Positions 54,248 through 61,169 of a stretch of DNA of 64,000 bases are shown one piece after another. The notes under the pieces were generated by a model, which had not been told where the DNA came from, did not search any database, and saw only the letters and a program-made list of their open reading frames with translations. The number at the start of each line of letters is the position of its first letter. Within the stretch, counting starts at the first letter, position 1. The translations under genes and the position numbers were made by a program. The stretch covers positions 1-64,000 of the forward strand of contig CACGYL010000001.1 of assembly GCA_902577285.1 (NCBI GenBank), given 5' to 3'. The DNA is from an uncultured Pelagibacteraceae bacterium (GTDB lineage: Bacteria; Pseudomonadota; Alphaproteobacteria; Pelagibacterales; Pelagibacteraceae).

Positions 54248-54652
54248 CTAAAATTTTCTATAAGCTTTTTTAAGATCTACTAACGGATGATTTGGAGACA
54301 TTTGAAATTTTACCAATAATTCTCTTGCAATCATATCTCTATCTTGTTGGTTGTTTGGTAATTTAATTTTTTTAGGAATAGTTACCCAACCATTTGCGTT
54401 TCTATCAAACACTGCTGGTCTATCTTCTTCATATCCCATGTGAACATCTTCTAACCAATTTAAATCGTCCCATCCCATTGCTTCGATATATTTTTTTAAG
54501 AATGGTGTAATTCTTGAATAGTCTGGAAGTAAGTTTACATCATAACGATAGCCAATTGTTTGACCTATCATTTTTTCTCTAGCAGTCTCCTTTTTCTTAC
54601 CTAATTGGCCTTTTATTTCTTTTTTTGCTTTTTTATTTTTCTTTTTAGGCAT
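54248..54652 (-). CDS. Conserved-looking 134-residue protein, unknown function, in module A
   Basis: A soluble protein with a highly basic N-terminus (KKKNKKAKKEIKGQLGKKKETAREKM), then an apparently folded region: YRYDVNLLPDYSRITPFLKKYIEAMGWDDLNWLEDVHMG and RDMIARELLVKFQMSPNHPLVDLKKAYRK. No family is recognised. It begins 2 bases after the GlxD stop of module A, so it belongs to that operon; module B has no equivalent. It could be an accessory or electron-transfer partner subunit, although no cysteines for a cluster are present. Confidence 0.7.
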   Translation of the reverse strand: MPKKKNKKAKKEIKGQLGKKKETAREKMIGQTIGYRYDVNLLPDYSRITPFLKKYIEAMGWDDLNWLEDVHMGYEEDRPAVFDRNANGWVTIPKKIKLPNNQQDRDMIARELLVKFQMSPNHPLVDLKKAYRKF

Positions 54653-54654
54653 AA

Positions 54655-56049
54655 TTAAATTTTATGAAAGTCATCAACCCCAACAGTATGGTTTGTTCCA
54701 GAAAGTGGTACTTTTGCTAGCGCAGAAGCTTCCATTGTTAAAGCCGCTAAATCCTCAGGTTCTAGCGAGTGAATATTAGTTTTACCACATGCTCTTGCTA
54801 ATAATTGAGCTTCTAAAGTCATTGTGTGAAGGTAATTATAAACTCTCAAAGCTGCATCATCAGGATTTAATCTTTTTCTAAGTTTAGGATCCTGTGTTGC
54901 AACACCAACCGGACAACGACCTGTGTGGCAGTGATAACAATGACCTGCTGGAACTCCCATCTCTTTCTCAAAATTAGACTCAGGAATTTCTTTATTACAA
55001 TTTAATGCTATCATTGCTCCAGTTCCTATAGCAATTGCATCTGCACCTAAAGCAAGCGCTTTAGCCATGTCAGCACCATCTCTTACACCGCCTGCGTATA
55101 TCAGTGTTACTTTTCCAGTTTTGCCAACATCATCGATTGCTCTTCTTGCTTCTCTAATAGCGGCTATACCAGGAATTCCTGTGTTTGCTGCTGCTATGTG
55201 AGGACCCGCACCTGTTGATCCCTCCATACCATCTAGGTAAATTGAGTCAGGATCACATTTTGCTGCCATACGAACATCATCATAAACTTTTGCTGCTCCA
55301 AGTTTCAATTGAATTGGAACTTTATTTTTTGTTAGTTCTCTTAGTTCTTGAACTTTTAATGCTAAATCGTCTGGACCTAACCAATCAGGGTGTCTAGCTG
55401 GAGATCTTTGATCAATACCTGCAGGCAATGATCTCATTTCTGCTACTTGGTCAGTAACTTTTTGACCCATTAAGTGACCACCCATTCCAACTTTTTGACC
55501 TTGTCCAATAAATACTTCTATTCCATCTGCGAGTTGGGCATGATGAGGATTAAAACCATATCTTGATTGAATACATTGGTAATACCATTTTTCAGAATAT
55601 CTTCTTTCATCTGGAATCATTCCGCCTTCACCAGAACATGTTGCACTTCCTGCCATCGTAGCACCCCTAGCTAATGCAGTCTTAGCTTCATAAGATAGAG
55701 CTCCAAAACTCATTCCTGTAATATAAACTGGAATATCAAGTTCAACTGGATTTTCACATCTTGGTCCTATAACAGTTTTAGTTTCACATTTTTCTCTATA
55801 ACCTTCGATTACAAATCTTGTAAGTGTGCCAGGCAAAAATACTAGATCATCAAATGTAGGAATTTTTTTCATTAGCGCCATACCACGCATTCTGTATCTA
55901 CCTAGTTGCGCTTTTATATGTATGTCGTCTATTACTTCTGGAGTAAATATTGAATTATAACCTAATAAACTTTTATTTCTTTTTGAAAATTCACTTTGAC
56001 CATTGCCATTAGAATGACCATTTGTTTTTCCATTTTTCTTTTTTGCCAT
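54655..56049 (-). CDS. glxD: GlxD-like glutamate-synthase FMN/[3Fe-4S] domain protein, module A
   Basis: A 464-residue FMN-barrel protein homologous to the synthase domain of glutamate synthase. It retains GMSFGALSYEAKTALARGA, GQGQKVGMGGHLMG, GMEGSTGAGPHI and AGGVRDGADMAKALALGADAIAIG. It also has the full iron-sulfur loop C371-x2-C374-x4-C379 (CYHCHTGRC). With GlxB and GlxC it should form a three-subunit glutamate-synthase-like or N-methylglutamate-synthase-like complex. Its start overlaps the GlxC stop (TAATG). Confidence 0.9.
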   Translation of the reverse strand: MAKKKNGKTNGHSNGNGQSEFSKRNKSLLGYNSIFTPEVIDDIHIKAQLGRYRMRGMALMKKIPTFDDLVFLPGTLTRFVIEGYREKCETKTVIGPRCENPVELDIPVYITGMSFGALSYEAKTALARGATMAGSATCSGEGGMIPDERRYSEKWYYQCIQSRYGFNPHHAQLADGIEVFIGQGQKVGMGGHLMGQKVTDQVAEMRSLPAGIDQRSPARHPDWLGPDDLALKVQELRELTKNKVPIQLKLGAAKVYDDVRMAAKCDPDSIYLDGMEGSTGAGPHIAAANTGIPGIAAIREARRAIDDVGKTGKVTLIYAGGVRDGADMAKALALGADAIAIGTGAMIALNCNKEIPESNFEKEMGVPAGHCYHCHTGRCPVGVATQDPKLRKRLNPDDAALRVYNYLHTMTLEAQLLARACGKTNIHSLEPEDLAALTMEASALAKVPLSGTNHTVGVDDFHKI

Positions 56050-56903
56050 TATATAGCTCCTTTTTTCTCAGTTGGTTCTAATGCGTCATAATTCCAAAGT
56101 TTTTTACCTGCAACGACTTTAGTCATTTTAGAAACATCAAAATTTTCGCCAATTTCAGCGACTTTAAGTTTTCTTTTTAACCAATCTATATCACTTTTTG
56201 TCATAGGTGACTCAATCGCATCACTTCCATATGATCCAATTTTTCCCCCAACATAGATTGTTCCGTCATACATAGAGTCTCCAAGGTTTATACCTACATT
56301 ACCTAAAACTACAATTCTTCCTCTTTGCATCATAAATCCTGTAAAAGCGCCAGCGTCACCACCAATTATTATTGTTCCACCTTTTTGGTCAATACCTGTT
56401 CTTGCACCAACACTTCCTTTGCAAATTAAATCTCCACCTCTTACAGCTGCCCCAAAACATGATCCTGCATTTTTTTCTATTACTACTTTTCCAGCCATCA
56501 TATTTTCTGCACACGACCATCCAACTCTTCCATTAACTCTTACAGTGGGACCATCTATAGAACCAACTCCAAAATAACCCAAACTTCCTTCAAAAATTAA
56601 GTTCAATTTATTTAAAATTCCAACACCTAAACTATGTTTTCCTTGAGGGTTTTTTATTACAATTGTTCCATATCCTTGACTCATCAATTCATCTATTTTT
56701 TTATTTGCTTCTTTGCAATCCATATCATTTACATCAAGCTCAGTTCTTTTATTAAAATCTACATCGTATGTTCCCCAGTAATAAAAGTTTTCTGCTTCAT
56801 CTGGGTTAAAAAATTTTTGTTGCGTTTTTCCTGTAAGAACTTCTGTATGAAGCCCCATAGATTGAGCTTTTGTTTTTTTCTCAGTTGTTTTTAAATTTGC
56901 CAT
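56049..56903 (-). CDS. glxC: GXGXG-domain protein (GlxC-like), module A
   Basis: A 284-residue beta-helix protein with repeats such as GSLGYFGVGSIDGP, GRVGWSCAENMMAG, GSVGARTGIDQKGG and GNVGINLGDSMYDG. An N-terminal extension of about 60 residues includes DEAENFYYWGTYDV and NDMDCKEANKKIDELM; it is absent from the module B paralogue. It is the middle subunit of the GlxBCD complex. It overlaps GlxB by 13 bases upstream and GlxD by one base downstream, so the three are made together. Confidence 0.88.
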   Translation of the reverse strand: MANLKTTEKKTKAQSMGLHTEVLTGKTQQKFFNPDEAENFYYWGTYDVDFNKRTELDVNDMDCKEANKKIDELMSQGYGTIVIKNPQGKHSLGVGILNKLNLIFEGSLGYFGVGSIDGPTVRVNGRVGWSCAENMMAGKVVIEKNAGSCFGAAVRGGDLICKGSVGARTGIDQKGGTIIIGGDAGAFTGFMMQRGRIVVLGNVGINLGDSMYDGTIYVGGKIGSYGSDAIESPMTKSDIDWLKRKLKVAEIGENFDVSKMTKVVAGKKLWNYDALEPTEKKGAI

Positions 56904-57835
56904 ACTTTTACCTCTCCATCAAATGGATCATAAGTATCTATTTCATGTGGAAGAACAGATCTGATTGCTATTTCTTCTGATCCCATAGCAACTAAATCAT
57001 CTGACTCATATAAAACTAATGGTTTTGCTGCCATAGTGTCTTTAGCCATTCCAAGTGAATTTTTTGTTGCTACAAAGTAAGTGAACACTCCGTCGAGTCC
57101 AGATAAACTATCTTTCATACCTTCTTCGAGTGTAGCCCCATTTCTCATTTTTTCTGCCAAGTACACTGCAATCAATTCAGAGTCACACTCAGACATAAAT
57201 CTCATGCCTTTGTTTTCTAAAATTCTTCTATTATTCCAATAGTTAGTTAATTGACCATTATGTACAACTGAAACATCACTAAAAGGGTAGCCCCAAAATG
57301 GGTGCGCAGATTTAATGTCTACACCAGACTCTGTTGCCATCCGAGCATGTCCAATTGCATGAGTACCAACTAAATCACCTAAATTGTATCTATCACAAAC
57401 AGCTTTTGCATTGCCTAAATCTTTTATAACTTCCAGAGATTTTCCCATTGAAAGGATCTCAACTCCAGGAATGCTTTCTATTTTTTGAGAAAATTCAAGT
57501 AAATCTCCCTTGTCATAGTCAATCTCATATCTTAGAGAATAGGGTAGTGTTCTTTCTTCTTTTACAATCTTCGCTCCCATTTGAGAAATATAACTATCTA
57601 CAATTTTTTTTCTTTCATCATAAACAGATACATCCTCCATCACTGATGAACTACCTTCACCAACATTTTCACCAACCTTAAATCTCATGATAAAGTTTTG
57701 ACCATCCGTATCTCCATAAAGAGCATAGCCAGTAGAATCTTCACCTCTGTGTTTTAATGCTTGAAGCATCCCTTGAAGCTCTTGACCAACGTTTGAAGAT
57801 TTTCCTCTATGAATAAGACCTGCAATTCCGCACAT
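56891..57835 (-). CDS. glxB: Class II glutamine amidotransferase subunit (GlxB-like), module A
   Basis: About 314 residues from ATG 57835 (MCGIAGLIHRG). The frame remains open 30 codons upstream, but catalytic Cys2 must follow the initiator Met, and an AGGAGAG ribosome-binding site lies 6 bases before this ATG. Other motifs are GHARMATESGVDIKSAHPFWG and VVHNGQLTNYWNNRRILE. It supplies ammonia from a glutamine-like amide to GlxD. It follows the GS-like gene by 23 bases. Confidence 0.9.
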   Translation of the reverse strand: MCGIAGLIHRGKSSNVGQELQGMLQALKHRGEDSTGYALYGDTDGQNFIMRFKVGENVGEGSSSVMEDVSVYDERKKIVDSYISQMGAKIVKEERTLPYSLRYEIDYDKGDLLEFSQKIESIPGVEILSMGKSLEVIKDLGNAKAVCDRYNLGDLVGTHAIGHARMATESGVDIKSAHPFWGYPFSDVSVVHNGQLTNYWNNRRILENKGMRFMSECDSELIAVYLAEKMRNGATLEEGMKDSLSGLDGVFTYFVATKNSLGMAKDTMAAKPLVLYESDDLVAMGSEEIAIRSVLPHEIDTYDPFDGEVKVWQI

Positions 57836-57858
57836 TGTTTTCTCTCCTATAATTTTTC

Positions 57859-59328
57859 TTATGGCAAGCAATCCAAATAAGTATCGAGATCCCATTGGGT
57901 TGTTGCACCAAGAAATCTTTCCCACTCATCATTTTTATACCAATGAAATATTTTATACATTTCATCTGGCATCGCTGATTGAATAACTTTATCTTCAGCT
58001 AAACGATCCAATGCTTCACCAAGACTCAATGGTAATTTTTTAACATTTTTTCCAGCTTTTTGAGCTTCATAAATATTTCTAGATTCTGGTTTTCCAGGGT
58101 CAATATTATTTTTAATTCCATCATCAAATGCTTTTAATAAACCCGCTCCCATTAAGTATGGGTTATGCATAGAGTCAACTGATCTATACTCAAATCTTCC
58201 TGGAGCTGAAACTCTTAAACCACAAGTTCTATTTTGGTATCCCCAGTCAGCATAAACAGGTGCCCAGAAGCCTTGGTCCCATAATCTTCTATAAGAATTT
58301 ACAGTAGATGATCCAATTGCAGTAAGAGCTGGCAGGTGTTTCATTACACCACCAATTGATTTTAAACCAATTTTTCCTGGTAGCTGAACATCTTTGGTAT
58401 CAGGCATAAATGTATTTTTTCCACCCTCAACATAAGTAAATACCTCATCCATACCTGGTAAAGATTTGTGACCTAGTTTATTTACTTTATCTTTTCCACC
58501 AGTCCATAAGGACATGTTAGTATGACAACCACTTGCAGAAACACCCATGAATGGTTTGGTCATAAAGCAAGCGATCAAATTAAATTCTCTTGCAACCTGA
58601 GCACAAATTTGTCGATACGTAGATAATCTGTCTGCATTTCTTAAAACATCATCATATGTCCAGTTTAATTCTAATTGTCCTGGCGCATCTTCGTGATCTC
58701 CTTGGATCATATCAAAACCCATAGCTCTCGCGTATTCCATAACTCTCATAAATACAGGTCTTAAAGATTCAAATTGATCTATGTGATAACAATAAGGTTT
58801 AGAAAAACCTTTTCCTGTTGGAGTTCCGTCCTCATTTCTAGTTAACCACATCATTTCTGGCTCAGTTCCAACTCTTAGTTGGTAACCATGTTTTTTCTTA
58901 AATTCTTTAGCGATTATTCTTAAATTTCCTCTGCAATCAGACGTAAGATGTCCACCAGGATTTTCTCTTTCTTCTCTGTTTCTAAAACAAGTAACAAATA
59001 CACGAGCTACCTTTTTATCCCAAGGCAATTGACAAAAAGTCTCTGGATCTGGAATACCTACAAGTTCTTTTGCTTCAGGTCCATACCCAATATAGTTATT
59101 GTGACGATCTAAAAATAAATTTGCAGTTGCTCCATAGACTAATTGAAAACCTTTTTCACAAGTTCTTTCCCAATGATCTGCAGGGATTCCTTTTCCTACA
59201 ACTCTACCTGTTACTGATATAAATTGAAAAAAAATATAATCAATTTTAAGTTCGTTTATTTTAGCTCTTACCTGCTTAACCAATTTGGCTCTACCTGGTT
59301 GATTAACATGCTTTTCTAGATCAGTCAT
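57859..59328 (-). CDS. Glutamine-synthetase-family ligase (GlnT/GMAS-like), module A
   Basis: A 489-residue glutamine synthetase superfamily member. Metal-binding GTEPEMMWL, ASGCHTNMSLWTGG in the usual histidine position, and VSAPGRFEYRSVDSMHNPYLMGAG mark the active site. In methylamine-using bacteria a relative, GmaS, makes gamma-glutamylmethylamide for GlxBCD-like N-methylglutamate synthase; the gene order here (GS, GlxB, GlxC, GlxD) fits that scheme but equally a GS-GOGAT-like route. An AAGGGGGA ribosome-binding site precedes the ATG. The true amine is unresolved. Confidence 0.86.
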   Translation of the reverse strand: MTDLEKHVNQPGRAKLVKQVRAKINELKIDYIFFQFISVTGRVVGKGIPADHWERTCEKGFQLVYGATANLFLDRHNNYIGYGPEAKELVGIPDPETFCQLPWDKKVARVFVTCFRNREERENPGGHLTSDCRGNLRIIAKEFKKKHGYQLRVGTEPEMMWLTRNEDGTPTGKGFSKPYCYHIDQFESLRPVFMRVMEYARAMGFDMIQGDHEDAPGQLELNWTYDDVLRNADRLSTYRQICAQVAREFNLIACFMTKPFMGVSASGCHTNMSLWTGGKDKVNKLGHKSLPGMDEVFTYVEGGKNTFMPDTKDVQLPGKIGLKSIGGVMKHLPALTAIGSSTVNSYRRLWDQGFWAPVYADWGYQNRTCGLRVSAPGRFEYRSVDSMHNPYLMGAGLLKAFDDGIKNNIDPGKPESRNIYEAQKAGKNVKKLPLSLGEALDRLAEDKVIQSAMPDEMYKIFHWYKNDEWERFLGATTQWDLDTYLDCLP

Positions 59329-59395
59329 ATTCCCCCTTAAGAATTTTTAGACCAAAAAGTTAACTGAAAATAAAACATCTGTCTACTTAGATAAA

Positions 59396-60721
59396 TTAAC
59401 TCCAAGGAAACGGACTATTAGATGTTGGGTGCAATTCCCCTTTCTCGTAACGGTTGAATCTAAAAGGTTTTAATAAATCACTTTCTGTTCCAAGAATTTC
59501 TTTTGCGACTAGTTCACCAACCCCAATCATTTTGTAACCATGGTTAGAATCTGCAATCATATAAACGTTTTCTAAAAATCTATCAAATATTGGAAATGAG
59601 TCTGGTGTCATACATCCTAAACCGCCCGAAGGTCCTTTTCTATATAAATCTGATTTTCCCTCAAACCTTTTTTGACAGTGAGCTAAAGCTGAACACCACA
59701 TGTCATTAAAAGCTTCAGTTGTTTGGTATTCAGGCGACTCTATTCCATAAGGATCAACATTCACTTCGTCAAAATGTTTATCTACAATGTAAGGTGATGT
59801 TCCACCCTGTACACCAAGACCATCAATATCAGGTTTGTAATATATTCCCCAAATTTTATCTGTGATTAATTTTTTAGTTTTGTCTGAATATAAAGGAGCA
59901 GTTGAGTCAACATGAATTACTGGTGGCTGCTCACCGTTATTCATTTTTAAAAAATCAGCTTCGACACCAATTACACCTTCTTGAAGCATCCAATATTTCC
60001 ACATGTCAGTTTCATGCATCTTTCCATCTTTACCTTTGATGTGAGCAGTTTTTGGAAGTTCTAGCATATTCCAAAAATCTCTTGCCCATGGGCCTGCCCC
60101 TACAACTACTTGTTCGCATTCAATAGTTCCTTTGTCTGTTTCAACACCGGTTACAGCTTTACTGTTACTTCCTCTTTTAAAACCTGTTACTTTAATCCCT
60201 TTAACTACTTCAACACCATTTGAAGTAGATTTATTTTCAAGTGCTTTAATTGAATCTTTGTTAAAGGCATATCCACCTTTTTTTTCATGAAGAACAGAGG
60301 TTATCCCTTTTGCCTGCCAATCATCGAACATACCTTTCATGTAGTTCATGCAATCTTTTTCGCCTTCTATAAATTCAGATTCATAACCAATTGCTTTTTG
60401 TTGTTCATAAATTGTAGCAACATCTTCGTGCATAACTTCTGGAGAAATCTGTAAATAACCAACTGCATTATATTTAAATGCTTTAGGGTCACTCTCCCAA
60501 ACAGAGACTGAATGAGCCATTAATTCTCTCATAGCAGGTTGAAAATAATTATTTCTTACAACTCCACAAGCAATACCACTTGCTCCTGCTGCGGTATCTT
60601 TTTTTTCTAATACTACAATATCGCCTGGATTTTTATATGTTTCAGATAATTTCCAAGCAGTACTTAGTCCGTGAATTCCTCCACCAACTATTACTACTTT
60701 AGCTTTTGTCGGTAATGACAT
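59396..60721 (-). CDS. soxB: FAD-dependent DAO-family oxidoreductase, sarcosine oxidase beta (SoxB)-like
   Basis: A 441-residue DAO-superfamily flavoprotein. The FAD motif VVIVGGGIHGLSTAWKL is at residues 10-26, with a second nucleotide-binding region around TDKGTIECEQVVVGAGPWARDFW and a C-terminal GLGCMTPDSFPIFDRF. It is closest in pattern to the beta subunit of heterotetrameric sarcosine oxidase or N-methylglutamate dehydrogenase. However, no SoxD, SoxG or canonical SoxA is adjacent. N-demethylation of sarcosine, dimethylglycine or N-methylglutamate is therefore likely, with electrons going to an unknown acceptor. It lies 67 bases upstream of the GS-like gene of module A. Confidence 0.82.
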   Translation of the reverse strand: MSLPTKAKVVIVGGGIHGLSTAWKLSETYKNPGDIVVLEKKDTAAGASGIACGVVRNNYFQPAMRELMAHSVSVWESDPKAFKYNAVGYLQISPEVMHEDVATIYEQQKAIGYESEFIEGEKDCMNYMKGMFDDWQAKGITSVLHEKKGGYAFNKDSIKALENKSTSNGVEVVKGIKVTGFKRGSNSKAVTGVETDKGTIECEQVVVGAGPWARDFWNMLELPKTAHIKGKDGKMHETDMWKYWMLQEGVIGVEADFLKMNNGEQPPVIHVDSTAPLYSDKTKKLITDKIWGIYYKPDIDGLGVQGGTSPYIVDKHFDEVNVDPYGIESPEYQTTEAFNDMWCSALAHCQKRFEGKSDLYRKGPSGGLGCMTPDSFPIFDRFLENVYMIADSNHGYKMIGVGELVAKEILGTESDLLKPFRFNRYEKGELHPTSNSPFPWS

Positions 60722-60818
60722 AACGAAACATTATTTTTTGGAAAAAGTTAAATATATAATTTTTTTTATATATAAAATTTAGAAATAAAAAATTATACAA
60801 CCTTAAATTAATAAACTA

Positions 60819-61169
60819 TTAAAAACTTAAATTTTTAAGAGTGGACAAATAATCGTTAAATTCCTCAATAAATGAGGCGCTTGGTTTGATATGTTTTTTC
60901 CTTTGATCCTCTGAAGTTTTCTCTAAATAAAAAAACCCTTTTTCACACGCTTCATTAATAATTAAAGCAGATTTTGGTCGTGAAGTTTTAAATAATTTTG
61001 TTTTTAATTCTTCGACAGATAAATTTTGTTTTAATTTAAATGCAGACATTACAAGCAGCATCATATGATAGTGTGAAGGTGATTTTCTAAAAAAGTAGTT
61101 ACTAGAAGTATGAGAAAGCTTCATTTGATCTTCCCAAAATTCTAATAGATCTTTTGTTGATTTAGGCAT
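60819..61169 (-). CDS. Small winged-helix (MarR-like) putative transcriptional regulator
   Basis: A 116-residue protein. An N-terminal helical part is followed by a winged-helix-like stretch: SVEELKTKLFKTSRPKSALIINEACEKGFFYLEKTSEDQRKKHIKPSASFIEEF. The ED-R-KK-I-P pattern is characteristic of MarR wings. It is short for MarR but has the right order. It overlaps the stop of the DUF1989-GcvT gene as TAATG and lies upstream of the SoxB-like gene. It may regulate the opuAC/methylamine block. The family assignment is by eye and moderate. Confidence 0.6.
   Translation of the reverse strand: MPKSTKDLLEFWEDQMKLSHTSSNYFFRKSPSHYHMMLLVMSAFKLKQNLSVEELKTKLFKTSRPKSALIINEACEKGFFYLEKTSEDQRKKHIKPSASFIEEFNDYLSTLKNLSF

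Noticed and set aside
57836-57925. Upstream start extending GlxB of module A by 30 residues.
   Set aside because: The catalytic cysteine must be residue 2, and a good ribosome-binding site precedes the inner ATG; the extension overlaps the GS-like gene.
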